Positions 7,537-16,719 of a stretch of 44,020 nucleotides of DNA are shown in pieces. The DNA comes from Methanopyri archaeon (GTDB taxonomy: Archaea > JAADCQ01 > Methanopyri > Methanopyrales > Methanopyraceae), in NCBI GenBank assembly GCA_013154335.1, contig JAADCQ010000080.1, positions 1 to 44,020 on the forward strand, read 5' to 3'. The number at the start of each line of letters is the position of its first letter. Position 1 is the stretch's first letter. The notes under the pieces were generated by a model. It saw only the letters and a list, made by a program, of their open reading frames with translations. It had not been told where the DNA came from and did no database searches. A program made the position numbers and the translations under genes.

Positions 7537-8796
7537 TCACAGGATCCTTTCGAGGTCCTCGAGGGCGGAGCCGGATTCCTCCTCTTCCTCCTCGGTCGTG
7601 GGCTCGGGGGTGGAGGGGCGGGTCTCTACCTCGGAGGACGACGTGGTGGTGGTCGGGGGCGCGGTTTTCTTCCTCTCGGGGGTGGTGGTCTCGGGCCTTC
7701 GAAGGAGGGCCTCTATGTCCGCGTTTTCGATCCCGGTGACTATGACCGTGACCCTCAGAACGTCGTTCATGTCCTCCTCTATCTGCGCGCCCCATATCAC
7801 GGTGGCGTCGTCCGCGAGCTCGGAGGCCACCAGTTCCACGACCTCCTCGGCCTCCTTCAGGGTGAGATCCTTACCGCCCTTGACGTGAACTAGGGCGCCC
7901 TTGGCTCCGCTTATGTCGACGTCTATCAGCGGGTTGTTGAGGGCGTTCTCCACGGCCTTGACGGCCCTGTTACCGCCGTCAGCGTTCTCGGCCTCCCCTA
8001 TGCCTATGAGGGCGTAGCCGCCGCCCTCCATCACCGCTCTCACGTCCGCGAAGTCCAGGTTCATGAGGCCCGGCTTCGTGATCATCTCGGTGATGCCCTT
8101 CACGGCGTTGATGAGGACCTCGTCGGCGACCTTGAACGCGGCGGTGAGGGGTAGGTCCGGGACGACTTCGAGGAGCCTGTCGTTCGGTATCACGATGCAC
8201 GTGTCGGCCGTTTGCTGGAGGCGTTCGAGACCCTTCAGGGCGTTTTCCATCCTCCTCTTACCTTCCACGGAGAAAGGGAGGGTGACGACGGCTATCGTGA
8301 GAGCCCCTTCCTTCTTCGCGACTTCGGCTATCACGGGGGCGGCTCCGGTGCCCGTTCCTCCGCCCAGCCCGCACGTTACGAACACCATATCGGCGTCCTT
8401 GACCACGTCGCGTATCTTCTCGAGGTCTTCCTTGGCGGCTTCCTCCCCTATCTTGGGGTCTCCACCGGCGCCCAGGCCCCGCGTGAGGTCGTACCCGATG
8501 AGGATCTTCCTGTCCGCTTTGGCGGCGAGGAGGTCTTGAGCGTCCGTGTTGACGGCCACGACCTCGGCTCCCTCGATACCGGCCTCCTTGAGTCGGGTGA
8601 CCGTGTTGTTGCCCGCGCCTCCTACCCCTATCACGACTATCCTGGCGCGGGCTTCCTCCAGTATCTTCACGAGCTCCTCATCGTCCTCGGATGGCGGCGT
8701 GTCGCGACCGTGAGGGGGGCGAGGAGCGGTGGGACGCTCCTCCTCGCGTTCGAGGCGCTCCAGGGCCTCCTTAACTATCTGCTCCAAGTTCACCAC
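7537..8796 (-). CDS. ftsZ: Cell division GTPase FtsZ
   Basis: FtsZ (419 residues) polymerises into the division ring. The tubulin/FtsZ GTP-binding elements are intact: [12 protein letters not shown] near 55-66 and the signature GGGTGTG at 145-151, plus NLDFADV of the T7 region. Before the GTPase core is an acidic/Pro-rich extension of about 50 residues; after it (from about residue 368) comes a Thr/Pro/Glu-rich linker ending [10 protein letters not shown], which may be a partner-binding tail. The gene overlaps the end of pheT by 7 bases and is followed closely by secE, which couples division to the translation and secretion operon. Confidence 0.97.
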   Translation of the reverse strand: MVNLEQIVKEALERLEREEERPTAPRPPHGRDTPPSEDDEELVKILEEARARIVVIGVGGAGNNTVTRLKEAGIEGAEVVAVNTDAQDLLAAKADRKILIGYDLTRGLGAGGDPKIGEEAAKEDLEKIRDVVKDADMVFVTCGLGGGTGTGAAPVIAEVAKKEGALTIAVVTLPFSVEGKRRMENALKGLERLQQTADTCIVIPNDRLLEVVPDLPLTAAFKVADEVLINAVKGITEMITKPGLMNLDFADVRAVMEGGGYALIGIGEAENADGGNRAVKAVENALNNPLIDVDISGAKGALVHVKGGKDLTLKEAEEVVELVASELADDATVIWGAQIEEDMNDVLRVTVIVTGIENADIEALLRRPETTTPERKKTAPPTTTTSSSEVETRPSTPEPTTEEEEEESGSALEDLERIL

Positions 8797-10565
8797 CCGA
8801 CGGCCTTTTTGAGCGCCTCCAACTCGAACTCCGCGGCCACCACGGGCACTTCAAGGTCGAAGTTCTCCAGCACCTCGGGGTGCACCTCCCCGAAAAATCC
8901 CAGACGGTTTCCGTTTACCGTCACGGCGGCGCACCTGCCTTTAATGAATGATGGATGCTCGAACTCCTCAACCTCCGCTCGGTCCAGCAGATCCAACTCC
9001 CTCAGCAGGGCCTCCACCACGGCCTTCACGTCCGCGAACCCCACGTCGGGACCCGCCTCCGCCAGCGCCAGGTTACGACGGTCCACGGCCCCGGTCTCGG
9101 CGTCCGGGTCCCTCCTGACCACCTCCCCCACCTCGAACACCCGCTGCGGGTACGGCCTGTGCTTGTTATCGGACAGGAACAACATCAACGAGGGGAGAAC
9201 CCACGTCCTGAGTATCGTGTACTCCTTCTGGATGGGATTCGCTACGATCACGGGCTCCTCCTCGTCGACCTCCAACCTCATCGCCTCGTAGTTGACGGCG
9301 GGGCTGGTGAGCGTTAGGGAGTTCACCTCGACGAATCCGAGCCTCGACATCACGTCCCTCAGGAAGGACGCGAACTCCACGTCATCGCTGGCCTCCGGTA
9401 GGCCCGGGACCTCGGGCACGCGAGGCTCGAACCTATCGTACCTGTACATGATACCGGCGTCCTCCACGAGATCCCAGACGTGAAGCACGTTGGTCCTCCA
9501 GGGACCGACGAACGCCCTCACCACGTCCTCGTCGTAGAGGACCGGGGGCTCCTCCTCCCAATCCGCCTCGATGTGGTAGTGGGTCGGGGAGGGGAACGTG
9601 GTCACGTCCTCGCCCGCGGGCAGGAAAACCGCCTCGTGCCTCGCCCTGGCGAGGAGATCCTCCAACTCCTCGCCCTTCAACTCGACACCCAGGAGGGAGG
9701 AGGCCTCCCTCACGGGAACGTCCCAAACGTCCAGCTTCATGGTCGGGGTGACGCGCTCGTACGCCCCGAATATCCTGACGGTCCCTATCTTTCCTCCCCT
9801 CTCCGCCAGGTTGCAGACCACCACGTGGAGGGCGTCCAGTACGGGCCTCCACGACGTGCCGGTCACGTCGACCAGGACCCGTTCGGTGTCCAAGGTGACC
9901 TTCGTCCTCTCCGAGTTGATCACCGGTGGCATCGATATCACGCCTTCCTCGTCCGCCAGGATAGGGACGAGGTCGCCGACCAGGTGCCCGTACTCCCTAC
10001 CCTTCTCGTGCTTCCTCAAGACCTGCGAGGGCTTCATGACCTCACCGGGCCTGTCCAACGGTTCGAAGCTCCATGAGTCGTCGTCGGGATCCACGGCCAG
10101 GTACCTCAGGGGTGGCTCGACGGCGTCGAGGTCGTGGATACCTATCGCGGCCTTCTTCCTGTCTCGACCTATGACCCAATGGAGGTGTTCCTGGAACTCC
10201 ATCAGGTGCTCCAGGTCCCTCTCGTCCTCGAACTCGATGCCCTCCACGGTGGCGACGGCGATCACGGGTCTGACCTTGCGGACGGACTCGTCCACCTCGA
10301 CCTCGATGTCCGTGTCGAACACCTCGTACTCGGGCAGCCCCTTCTCGATGCCCATGAACCCCTTTAGAGCGCGTGCCACTCCCTCCACGCTGTACAGGTC
10401 GGGTCTGTTGGGGAAGAACTCGGCGTCTATCCTACCCTCGCGCTCGTCTATCCTTTCCACGTCGCTCCCCAACATGGGTATTAGATCGTGAGCTAGTTCC
10501 TCGAACGACACTTCCTCTCCGATGAGTTCTATCAGCTTGTCGTGGTACAGGGTGACCACGGGCAT
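8790..10565 (-). CDS. pheT: Phenylalanyl-tRNA synthetase beta subunit
   Basis: This 591-residue protein is the archaeal-type PheRS beta chain, partner of the catalytic alpha chain (pheS, not in the window). Recognisable features are the N-terminal segment ending [21 protein letters not shown], a B3/B4 editing-type region with IGIHDLDAV, and the C-terminal synthetase-like domain with [13 protein letters not shown] and [10 protein letters not shown]. The start [16 protein letters not shown] fits archaeal beta chains. It heads the long minus-strand gene run and is divergent from queD; a TTTAAA box shared by both lies at 10648-10653. Confidence 0.95.
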   Translation of the reverse strand: MPVVTLYHDKLIELIGEEVSFEELAHDLIPMLGSDVERIDEREGRIDAEFFPNRPDLYSVEGVARALKGFMGIEKGLPEYEVFDTDIEVEVDESVRKVRPVIAVATVEGIEFEDERDLEHLMEFQEHLHWVIGRDRKKAAIGIHDLDAVEPPLRYLAVDPDDDSWSFEPLDRPGEVMKPSQVLRKHEKGREYGHLVGDLVPILADEEGVISMPPVINSERTKVTLDTERVLVDVTGTSWRPVLDALHVVVCNLAERGGKIGTVRIFGAYERVTPTMKLDVWDVPVREASSLLGVELKGEELEDLLARARHEAVFLPAGEDVTTFPSPTHYHIEADWEEEPPVLYDEDVVRAFVGPWRTNVLHVWDLVEDAGIMYRYDRFEPRVPEVPGLPEASDDVEFASFLRDVMSRLGFVEVNSLTLTSPAVNYEAMRLEVDEEEPVIVANPIQKEYTILRTWVLPSLMLFLSDNKHRPYPQRVFEVGEVVRRDPDAETGAVDRRNLALAEAGPDVGFADVKAVVEALLRELDLLDRAEVEEFEHPSFIKGRCAAVTVNGNRLGFFGEVHPEVLENFDLEVPVVAAEFELEALKKAVGW

Positions 10566-10574
10566 GAGCGTGCG

Positions 10575-10588
10575 TCCCCCGCGGGGGA
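10575..10588. promoter_or_regulatory. 14-bp perfect palindrome in the pheT leader
   Basis: TCCCCCGCGGGGGA is perfectly self-complementary and ends 10 bases upstream of the pheT start. If transcription begins about 25 bases downstream of the TATA at 10648-10653, the palindrome lies in the 5' leader. It could be an operator or a hairpin over the ribosome-binding region; no function can be proved from sequence. Confidence 0.35.
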
Positions 10589-10647
10589 TGAGGAGCTACG
10601 GCGGTGGCGGAGGTACCGATGACGGGGGCCTTAACCGCCGACCCCGA

Positions 10648-10653
10648 TTTAAA
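10648..10653. promoter_or_regulatory. Symmetric TATA box in the pheT/queD divergent region
   Basis: TTTAAA, inside GATTTAAAGCC, is palindromic and is the only AT-rich hexamer of the 177-base spacer between pheT (minus) and queD (plus). It lies 82 and 89 bases from the two starts. It may serve either or both directions, leaving leaders of roughly 60 bases. Confidence 0.45.
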
Positions 10654-10742
10654 GCCTCGGCAAAGCCAGGGCTCGTCACGGAGTCAGCACGTCGTCCGGC
10701 TGTTCGTCATCGGCGGGGGGATCCGGGCTGACGCTGAGACGT

Positions 10743-11219
10743 TTGATACTCGACGGCAAGGAGTTGGGGTTCCGTTTCTCAGCGTGTCACGTCATCCCCG
10801 GACACCCCAAGTGCGGTAGACTTCACGGGCACACGTACCACGTGACCGTCGAGATAGAAGGCGAGAGGATGGACCCCGATGGCTTCGTGATCGACTTCGA
10901 CGAGGTGAAGGAGGTACTCAGGAGGATCATCGGTGAGTTGGACCACCGTGTACTAGTCCCCACGGAGTCGGATCTGTTCGACGTCGAGGAGAGGGGTGAC
11001 GAAGTCGAGGTCAAAACCGTTCCGGATGGGAAGAGGTACGTGTTTCCCAGGGAGGACGTGGCCTTCGTCCCGACCCGCACGCTATCGGCCGAAGATCTCG
11101 CCGGCTACCTGCTCGAGGAACTGGTCGACGAGCTGAGCGCCGACAACATCATCGAGGTAAGGGTCAGGGTGGACGAGGGATGGGGACAAGGAGCGGAGGC
11201 GAGGAAACGCCTCCGCTAA
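10743..11219 (+). CDS. queD: 6-pyruvoyl-tetrahydropterin synthase family protein, QueD-like
   Basis: This 158-residue protein of the PTPS/QueD fold probably converts dihydroneopterin triphosphate to 6-carboxy-tetrahydropterin in the 7-deazaguanine pathway to preQ0 and archaeosine. Zinc-ligand and active-site features are visible: FSACHV, then CGRLHGH with the catalytic Cys four residues before HGH, LDHR in the middle, and the C-terminal VRVDEGWGQGA. The start is TTG (10743). Its partner queE follows directly, which favours QueD over a folate-type role. Archaeal PTPS paralogues can have other activities, so the exact reaction is inference. Confidence 0.85.
   Translation: MILDGKELGFRFSACHVIPGHPKCGRLHGHTYHVTVEIEGERMDPDGFVIDFDEVKEVLRRIIGELDHRVLVPTESDLFDVEERGDEVEVKTVPDGKRYVFPREDVAFVPTRTLSAEDLAGYLLEELVDELSADNIIEVRVRVDEGWGQGAEARKRLR
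11192..11217 (+). promoter_or_regulatory. Perfect 10-bp hairpin at the queD stop / queE start
   Basis: Arms AGCGGAGGCG (11192-11201) and CGCCTCCGCT (11208-11217) pair perfectly around a six-base loop AGGAAA. The hairpin includes the last codons of queD and ends 4 bases before the likely queE GTG (11222). It contains the only purine-rich Shine-Dalgarno-like bases near that start, so it could tune queE translation. Confidence 0.5.
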
Positions 11220-11221
11220 CC

Positions 11222-11941
11222 GTGTACGAGGTGTTCGTGTCCGTCCAGGGAGAGGGCCTCTTCGTCGGCCAACCCCAGGTTTTCATCCGGTTCTCCGGGT
11301 GCAACTTGGACTGCAGGTACTGCGACGAACCCGCGTCCAGATCGTGGAGGCGTCACGCCCCCGTCGCGGGACCGACCGGGGAGACGATCTCGACCATCGA
11401 ATCACCGGCGACCGTCGACGAAGTGATCAGGGCCGTCGAGGAGCTGGAGAACGAGTTCGGGTCGCCCGGGGTGGTCTCGTTGACAGGAGGGGAGCCTCTC
11501 CTTCAACATCCCGACTCCCTGCGGGCCTTGGCGACCGTCTTGAGGGAAACGGGATACGAGGTGCTCCTCGAGACGAACGCCTCGATCCCCGAAAAGGCGG
11601 GGCTCGCCTCGCACGTAGCGGACGCGGTATCGGCGGACGTGAAGTTACCCGGCCACGGTCCACATCCCGACGACGTGACCGAGAGATGCATCCGGTTCGT
11701 GGAGAAGATCACCGGTCCAAGGGTTTACGCGAAGATCGTTATCACCGACGCGGAGGACCTGAAAGAGGCACGTTCCGTCCTGGAGGATGTGGTGAAGGCG
11801 GGCGCGGAACCCGTTTACCTCCAACCGGCGACGGGGTTCGATTCGGTCCCGCCGATCGAGGAGATGGTGAAAGTGGCGACGGAGACGGAAGGTGACGTTC
11901 GGGTCCTACCCCAGGTGCACGCCGTGGCCGGTTGGAAGTGA
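11222..11941 (+). CDS. queE: 7-carboxy-7-deazaguanine synthase, radical SAM
   Basis: QueE converts 6-carboxy-tetrahydropterin to 7-carboxy-7-deazaguanine, the step after QueD on the way to preQ0. The N-terminus matches the family (VFVSVQGEG), and the radical SAM cluster motif CNLDCRYC supplies the three cysteines for the 4Fe-4S centre. SAM-binding TGGEPLL and LETNAS also fit. From GTG 11222 the protein is 239 residues and begins exactly where QueE proteins normally begin. An in-frame ATG at 11180 would add 14 residues overlapping queD and cannot be excluded. A perfect hairpin immediately precedes the chosen start. Confidence 0.88.
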   Translation: MYEVFVSVQGEGLFVGQPQVFIRFSGCNLDCRYCDEPASRSWRRHAPVAGPTGETISTIESPATVDEVIRAVEELENEFGSPGVVSLTGGEPLLQHPDSLRALATVLRETGYEVLLETNASIPEKAGLASHVADAVSADVKLPGHGPHPDDVTERCIRFVEKITGPRVYAKIVITDAEDLKEARSVLEDVVKAGAEPVYLQPATGFDSVPPIEEMVKVATETEGDVRVLPQVHAVAGWK

Positions 11942-11970
11942 CCCTCGGGAAGGCCAATCCTCGTCATCGG

Positions 11971-11991
11971 GCCCGGGGCTCGGTCCCGGGC
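11971..11991. terminator. Hairpin downstream of queE
   Basis: GCCCGGG (11971-11977) pairs with CCCGGGC (11985-11991) across a seven-base loop, 30 bases after the queE stop. It is the first of two hairpins in the convergent queE/leuS spacer. Confidence 0.4.
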
Positions 11992-12028
11992 TTCACGTCA
12001 TCGGGTCGGTACCGGAGGCGTTCCCCAT

Positions 12029-12069
12029 CGGGGTCGGGGAAAGGACCGCCGTCATCATCCCCGACCCCG
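12029..12069. terminator. Strong 12-bp-stem hairpin between convergent queE and leuS
   Basis: CGGGGTCGGGGA (12029-12040) and TCCCCGACCCCG (12058-12069) are perfectly complementary with a 17-base loop. It ends one base before the leuS stop codon, so it lies at the 3' end of both convergent genes and could act on both transcripts. No T-run accompanies it. Confidence 0.55.
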
Positions 12070-12070
12070 T

Positions 12071-14962
12071 CTACCCCTCTATCCATATGCCGGGCCTTAG
12101 AGGCCGCGCCCCCGCCTTCCTATCCTCGGGCCCGGGGGCATCCTCCGGGTTCGCGTGAACGACCACGTCGCCCGCCTTGGTCTCCACGGTGAGGTACCTG
12201 GAACCCTCCTCGAGGACCTCGACCAGGACCTCCCTCAGGCGCTCCACGTCCACGTCCTCCGGGACGTCCTCGGACATCAGCTCCCTTACCACCTTCGCCA
12301 CCTCGTCGCCCATCTCCCTCAGGGACTCATCCTTCATCAGCTCCGACATCACATCGCCGAACTCGCGTCCCTCCGTTATCATCTCCAAGGCCCTCCACTG
12401 CCAATCGGGTGCCAGGTACACGTGGAGGGTGTACCCTTCTTCCGCCCCTATCACCTTCTCTACGTCCCTGACGTCCTCCACGAGGGATCGCAGAACGTCC
12501 ACAGCCACCTCCGTCTCCACGTCCTCCGGGTAATCCTCGGGTTCCGGCCACCCTGCCTCCTGGAGGAAACCTTCACGTTCCAGGACGTCCTTCCAGAGTT
12601 CCTCCGTCAGATGGGGTATCACCGGGTGCAGCAACCTCAGCCAATCGGCCACCAAGCGCTCCGGCACGCCGTCTCGGCCGGTCATCCGGGAGTACGCCCT
12701 GACGAGCTTCAACACGCCGTAGAAAGCCTCGTTGTACGCCCTCCTTATCTCGAAACCCTCGAGGGCCTCCGTGGCTTCCTCGATGATCTTCCGGAAAGAC
12801 GACATGAGCCACCTGTCGAACGGATCTTCCTCGTCCCAATCCCTACCCCTCTCGACGGATTCCCTGACGACCTCCTCGAACCTCCTGAGGTGCCTCTCCA
12901 CACCCTCGACGTACTCCCTCCTCCAGTCGAAATCCTGCCACGGTTCCGCCGAGGTGGCGAGGAACAACCTGACCACGTCCGGTCCGTACTCGTCAAGGGC
13001 CTCGGACAGGAGCACAACGTTGCCCTTGGACGAGCTCATCTTCTCCCCTTCGAGAAGACCCATACCGAACACGACGATGCCCTTCGGCCACTTGTCCCTG
13101 GGGAAGAGCGCCGCGTGGTGGAACACGAAGAACGTCAGGTGGTTGGTGACCAGGTCCTTGGCCGATAGCCTCCAGTCGAGCGGGTACCAGTACTCGAACT
13201 CCTCCCTCATCCGCTCTATCTCCTCGGGATCGAGCCCGGTCCTATCGGCTATCTCCTCGGGGTCACCCTCACCCAGGAACACGTAGGAGAACAGCTCCGG
13301 CGGTAGCTCACCTTCGCCCTTGATCCTGTGCGCTATCGTGTAGTAGGCCATGTAAATGGTCGAGTCGCTCAAGGGCTCTACTATCCAGTCGGGGTCCCAG
13401 GGTAACGGGGTGCCCAACCCGACCCTCCTCGCGCACGCCCAATCGTCGAGCCACTCGATGGTGTCCTCGAAGTTGGCCCTCACCTCTTCCGGGATTATCT
13501 CCATCGATTCGAGCAGTTCCCTCGCCTTCTCCTTCCAATCCTCGTCCGAGTACTTGAGGAACCACTGGTCCTCTATGATCTTCACCACGCATTCGGTACC
13601 ACATCTACACACCACGGGTTTCTCCGAGAAGTCGTACATCACGTCTCCGAGGCCCTTCTCGATGAGTTCCTCCTTAACCCTGTCCCTCGCCTCGGCCACG
13701 GGACACCCCTCGAGTCCCTCGACCTTCATGATGCCCTTGTGAAGCTCGTCGCGGTACACCCTCTGGGTGGCTTCCTCCAGTTTGGGGTCCTCTTGATCCT
13801 CGATACCCATCTCCTCCAGCACGTCGTACGCCGGGAACTCGCCGTAACCCTCGACCTCTATCACCTGGACCGGTTCTATCCCTCGAACGATGGACGGGTC
13901 GAGACCGTACCGCTCGAGCTCGGACGGGTCTCTTTTCAGGTCCTCCAACGCGGCCGCGTCGACGGGGGCGTGCGCGGGTACCGAGTACACGATACCCGTT
14001 CCGAAGGCCGGATCGATGAACCTGGCGGGTAACACGGGCAGTTTCTCGCCGGTCAGTGGGTTCTCGACGTGGAGTCCCAGGAGTTCCTCACCCTCGACGG
14101 TACCCACGACCTCGACGTTCTCCTTCTGATGCTCGAGGTTGCGTCTGGCCTCGGGTGATACCACCCACCTCTCCCCGTCGACCTCGACGATCTCGTACTC
14201 CACGTCGGGTTTCACCCACACGTTGGTGGCACCGTAGATCGTCTCCGGTCTGAACGTGGCGGCGACGAGGAACGCGTCCTCCAGCTCCTCTTCCGGCGCT
14301 TCCGCGATCCTGAACTTGACGAGGGTGAGTTCCTCTATGGTGGCGTCCTCTCCCTCGAGTAGGTCGTGGTCCCCTACCGGGTTCTCGCACTTCGGACAGT
14401 ACCTGACGGGGTGTTCGCCCTTGTCCACGAGGCCGAGGTCGCGGAGGCGTAGGTATTGCCAGGTGATGAAGGATCTGTACTCCGGGTCCACGGTGGTGAA
14501 CTTCCTCCTCCAGTCTATGGAGTAGCCCATCCTCTTCATGTTCTCCTCGTACTCGTTGGCGAAGTACTCCACGATGCGCTCGGGATCGGTGAACTTCTCG
14601 AGCTCCTCCTCCGGGACCCCGTAAAGGTCCCTGTAGAGCTTGATAGTCTCCTCGTCACCCTCTCTTATCCTGGCGGCGATACCGACCACGGGGGTTCCGG
14701 TCACGTGGAACGCCATGGGGAACAGGACGTTGTAACCCTGCATGCGCTTGAAGCGGGCGTAAACGTCGGGGACTAGGTATGTCCTGGCGTGACCGACGTG
14801 CATGGAGCCGGAGGGGTACGGGTAGGCCACGGTGATGAAGACGGGTTCCTTGTCCTCGTCGGGATCGGCCTCGAACAGGCCGGCTTCCTCCCACTCCTTC
14901 CAGAGCCTCTCCTCCCTTCGGTCTCCCGACAACGTTTCAGCCCCGACGCGCCGCCACGCCAC
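12071..14962 (-). CDS. leuS: Leucyl-tRNA synthetase
   Basis: Archaeal/eukaryotic-type LeuRS, 963 residues, a class I synthetase charging tRNA-Leu. The HIGH-type motif is HVGH within [14 protein letters not shown], the KMSKS motif is KMSSSKGN, and between them lies the CP1 editing insertion (including [15 protein letters not shown] and [15 protein letters not shown]). Zinc-type cysteines are seen in YCPKCENPV. The C-terminal region ends [14 protein letters not shown]. It starts with ATG at 14962, only 30 bases from the divergent MinD-like gene, and is convergent with queE. Confidence 0.97.
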   Translation of the reverse strand: MAWRRVGAETLSGDRREERLWKEWEEAGLFEADPDEDKEPVFITVAYPYPSGSMHVGHARTYLVPDVYARFKRMQGYNVLFPMAFHVTGTPVVGIAARIREGDEETIKLYRDLYGVPEEELEKFTDPERIVEYFANEYEENMKRMGYSIDWRRKFTTVDPEYRSFITWQYLRLRDLGLVDKGEHPVRYCPKCENPVGDHDLLEGEDATIEELTLVKFRIAEAPEEELEDAFLVAATFRPETIYGATNVWVKPDVEYEIVEVDGERWVVSPEARRNLEHQKENVEVVGTVEGEELLGLHVENPLTGEKLPVLPARFIDPAFGTGIVYSVPAHAPVDAAALEDLKRDPSELERYGLDPSIVRGIEPVQVIEVEGYGEFPAYDVLEEMGIEDQEDPKLEEATQRVYRDELHKGIMKVEGLEGCPVAEARDRVKEELIEKGLGDVMYDFSEKPVVCRCGTECVVKIIEDQWFLKYSDEDWKEKARELLESMEIIPEEVRANFEDTIEWLDDWACARRVGLGTPLPWDPDWIVEPLSDSTIYMAYYTIAHRIKGEGELPPELFSYVFLGEGDPEEIADRTGLDPEEIERMREEFEYWYPLDWRLSAKDLVTNHLTFFVFHHAALFPRDKWPKGIVVFGMGLLEGEKMSSSKGNVVLLSEALDEYGPDVVRLFLATSAEPWQDFDWRREYVEGVERHLRRFEEVVRESVERGRDWDEEDPFDRWLMSSFRKIIEEATEALEGFEIRRAYNEAFYGVLKLVRAYSRMTGRDGVPERLVADWLRLLHPVIPHLTEELWKDVLEREGFLQEAGWPEPEDYPEDVETEVAVDVLRSLVEDVRDVEKVIGAEEGYTLHVYLAPDWQWRALEMITEGREFGDVMSELMKDESLREMGDEVAKVVRELMSEDVPEDVDVERLREVLVEVLEEGSRYLTVETKAGDVVVHANPEDAPGPEDRKAGARPLRPGIWIEG

Positions 14963-14992
14963 GCGTGGTTAAAGTCGATAGCGGAGCCGGGG

Positions 14993-15766
14993 GTGGTCCC
15001 CTCGAAGGTAGCGGTGGCGGGAGGCAAGGGAGGCGTGGGTAAGACGTTGCTCTCGGTGGCGTTGGCTCACGCCCTGGACGTGCCCTTGGTCGACTGCGAC
15101 GTGACGGAGCCGGACGTCCCGGCTTACCTGCCGCTGGAAGTCAAACGGGAGCTGTTCGACGTGGAGCAGCCCGTGCCCGTCCGGACGGAGGACTGTAAAG
15201 GCTGCGGCGAGTGCGAAAGGAGGTGTCCCTGGGACGCGTTGGACGATCCGATGGCCTGCGACGGGTGCGGTATCTGCGGTGCCGCCTGTCCCGTGGACGC
15301 GATAAAGTTCGAGTCCGAGAGGTTGGGTGCCGTCGTCGAGGCGGTATGCGAACGGTTAGGCCTAACCGTGAGGTACCCGGATGCCGAGCCGTGGGCGCCC
15401 GAGCTGGCTTCCGTCGTCGTGAACAGTTTGGCGGACCTCGACGCGTTCGTGGCCGATTGTCCGGCGGGTCTGGGCTGTCCGGTGATAGCCACCCTGACGT
15501 CGGTGGAGGCGGCGGTGTTGGTAGGTACGCCGGACGAGGCTGCGCTCCGGGATCTCGAGAGGGCGGAGCGGTTGGCGACGGAACTCGACGTACCGTACGT
15601 GAAGGTCCTCAACATGGCGGAAGGACACGTGGGTAAGGGAGACTTCGACGTGGTCATACCGAAGTTACCGGCCCTACACGAGGCCGCTCAGAACAGGGAT
15701 CCGGAGGGCATAGTGAGGGAATTGAAACCGTACGTGGAGACCGTGTTGGAAGCGATCCGGGCGTGA
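14993..15766 (+). CDS. MinD-superfamily ATPase with inserted 2x[4Fe-4S] ferredoxin domain
   Basis: A 257-residue P-loop ATPase of the MinD/Mrp superfamily with a ferredoxin module inserted after the first strands. Deviant Walker A is GGKGGVGKT (10-18). The ferredoxin has two CX2CX2CX3CP motifs at C68/C71/C74/C78 and C89/C92/C95/C99. Such proteins are common in methanogens; roles in Fe-S assembly or redox-coupled ATPase activity are proposed, but the target is unknown. GTG 14993 is chosen because the recognisable protein begins VPSKVAVAGGKGG; the frame is open further upstream only as antisense to leuS. The divergent gap to leuS is 30 bases, so the promoters overlap coding DNA. Confidence 0.88.
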   Translation: MVPSKVAVAGGKGGVGKTLLSVALAHALDVPLVDCDVTEPDVPAYLPLEVKRELFDVEQPVPVRTEDCKGCGECERRCPWDALDDPMACDGCGICGAACPVDAIKFESERLGAVVEAVCERLGLTVRYPDAEPWAPELASVVVNSLADLDAFVADCPAGLGCPVIATLTSVEAAVLVGTPDEAALRDLERAERLATELDVPYVKVLNMAEGHVGKGDFDVVIPKLPALHEAAQNRDPEGIVRELKPYVETVLEAIRA

Positions 15767-15876
15767 GGCCTCCGACCCGCGACTTCTGGTCATCGAGTGT
15801 CCTGCTCCCCAAGGGGAACGGTCTTCATCGGCCGTAAGTCTCCCACGTTCTTAACCAGGAGGACACCCCTCGGATC

Positions 15877-16719
15877 GTGGGGTTGGTCGGCGTGACCGAT
15901 CATCCAGGTTCCATCCACGTCGAGATCGGCGGGGAGAGGGTAGGGTCGTGCCCCGCCGAGGCGGTCGTCAGCAAAGGCACCGGTATATTGGTCGTCCCAC
16001 AGGGTTACGTGGAGTGCGAGCCCAGGAGGGAACTCGAGGAGGTGGTGGAGGCGTTCGAGTCCGCGGAGCTCGATGATCGGGGGTTCGTGCCGCCCACGTG
16101 TAGGACCTCGTTCGGCGTTCACACGGCGTCCGTCTTCCTGGAGTTCGGGACCGTGATCAGGGAGTTCGACGCCGAGGGTCTGTCCGTGCTGACGACGCTC
16201 AGACGTGGTTCCGGCAGGCCGATGATGCGAAGGATCGTCGTGAGGTCATCGGGCGAGCCCGTGTTCATGAGGTTCGAGCCGGAGGATCCACCGGCCTTCT
16301 CCGGGACCCTTACGGTGCTAGCGAGGACCATCGTGAGGGACGCCGTGGAGTCCTCGTTGGGATCCTGCGAGGCGATGAAACTGTGCGACGCGGTGGTCGA
16401 GAAGGATGGAGAGGTCGTCGATCGTGGGACCGTGGAGCTCCTCCCGGACGGTGATTACCTGATAATACGAGGCACATGCGGGGACGACGCGTTGAGGGCC
16501 TCCCTGAGGCTTCACGCGAGGGAGGTCGGGAGGCTCTTGGCCCCCGAGACCAGGATAGCCGGGACGAAAGGGACGCTGGAGGCGGGTTCCGGGTTCAGAC
16601 TGTCGGTTGAGAGGGGTTGGGAGACCGTATCCTATGTACCTCCCAACTACGTGCAGGAGAGTACGGCGAAGGTGTTACTGAAGACCGCGGCGGAGTGGTT
16701 CGTGTCCCGTTACCTCTGA
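15877..16719 (+). CDS. Unrecognised protein, 280 residues
   Basis: I do not recognise the family. The protein is soluble and beta-rich, without membrane segments. Cysteines are scattered (SCPAEAV, VECEPR, PTCRTSF, GSCEAMKLCDAV, GTCGDD) and do not form a clear zinc or Fe-S motif. The GTG at 15877 follows AGGAGGA (15857-15863); TTG 15883 and GTG 15892 are alternatives. A TTCTTAACC element just upstream may be promoter-like. The last 10 bases overlap the convergent DUF39/ferredoxin gene. Codon use is like its neighbours, so it is probably a genuine host gene. Confidence 0.75.
   Translation: MGLVGVTDHPGSIHVEIGGERVGSCPAEAVVSKGTGILVVPQGYVECEPRRELEEVVEAFESAELDDRGFVPPTCRTSFGVHTASVFLEFGTVIREFDAEGLSVLTTLRRGSGRPMMRRIVVRSSGEPVFMRFEPEDPPAFSGTLTVLARTIVRDAVESSLGSCEAMKLCDAVVEKDGEVVDRGTVELLPDGDYLIIRGTCGDDALRASLRLHAREVGRLLAPETRIAGTKGTLEAGSGFRLSVERGWETVSYVPPNYVQESTAKVLLKTAAEWFVSRYL

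Noticed and set aside
12155-13168. 337-residue plus-strand open frame inside leuS
   Set aside because: Antisense shadow of a conserved synthetase; composition is His/Leu/Pro-rich as expected for the complement of Glu/Val/Arg codons.
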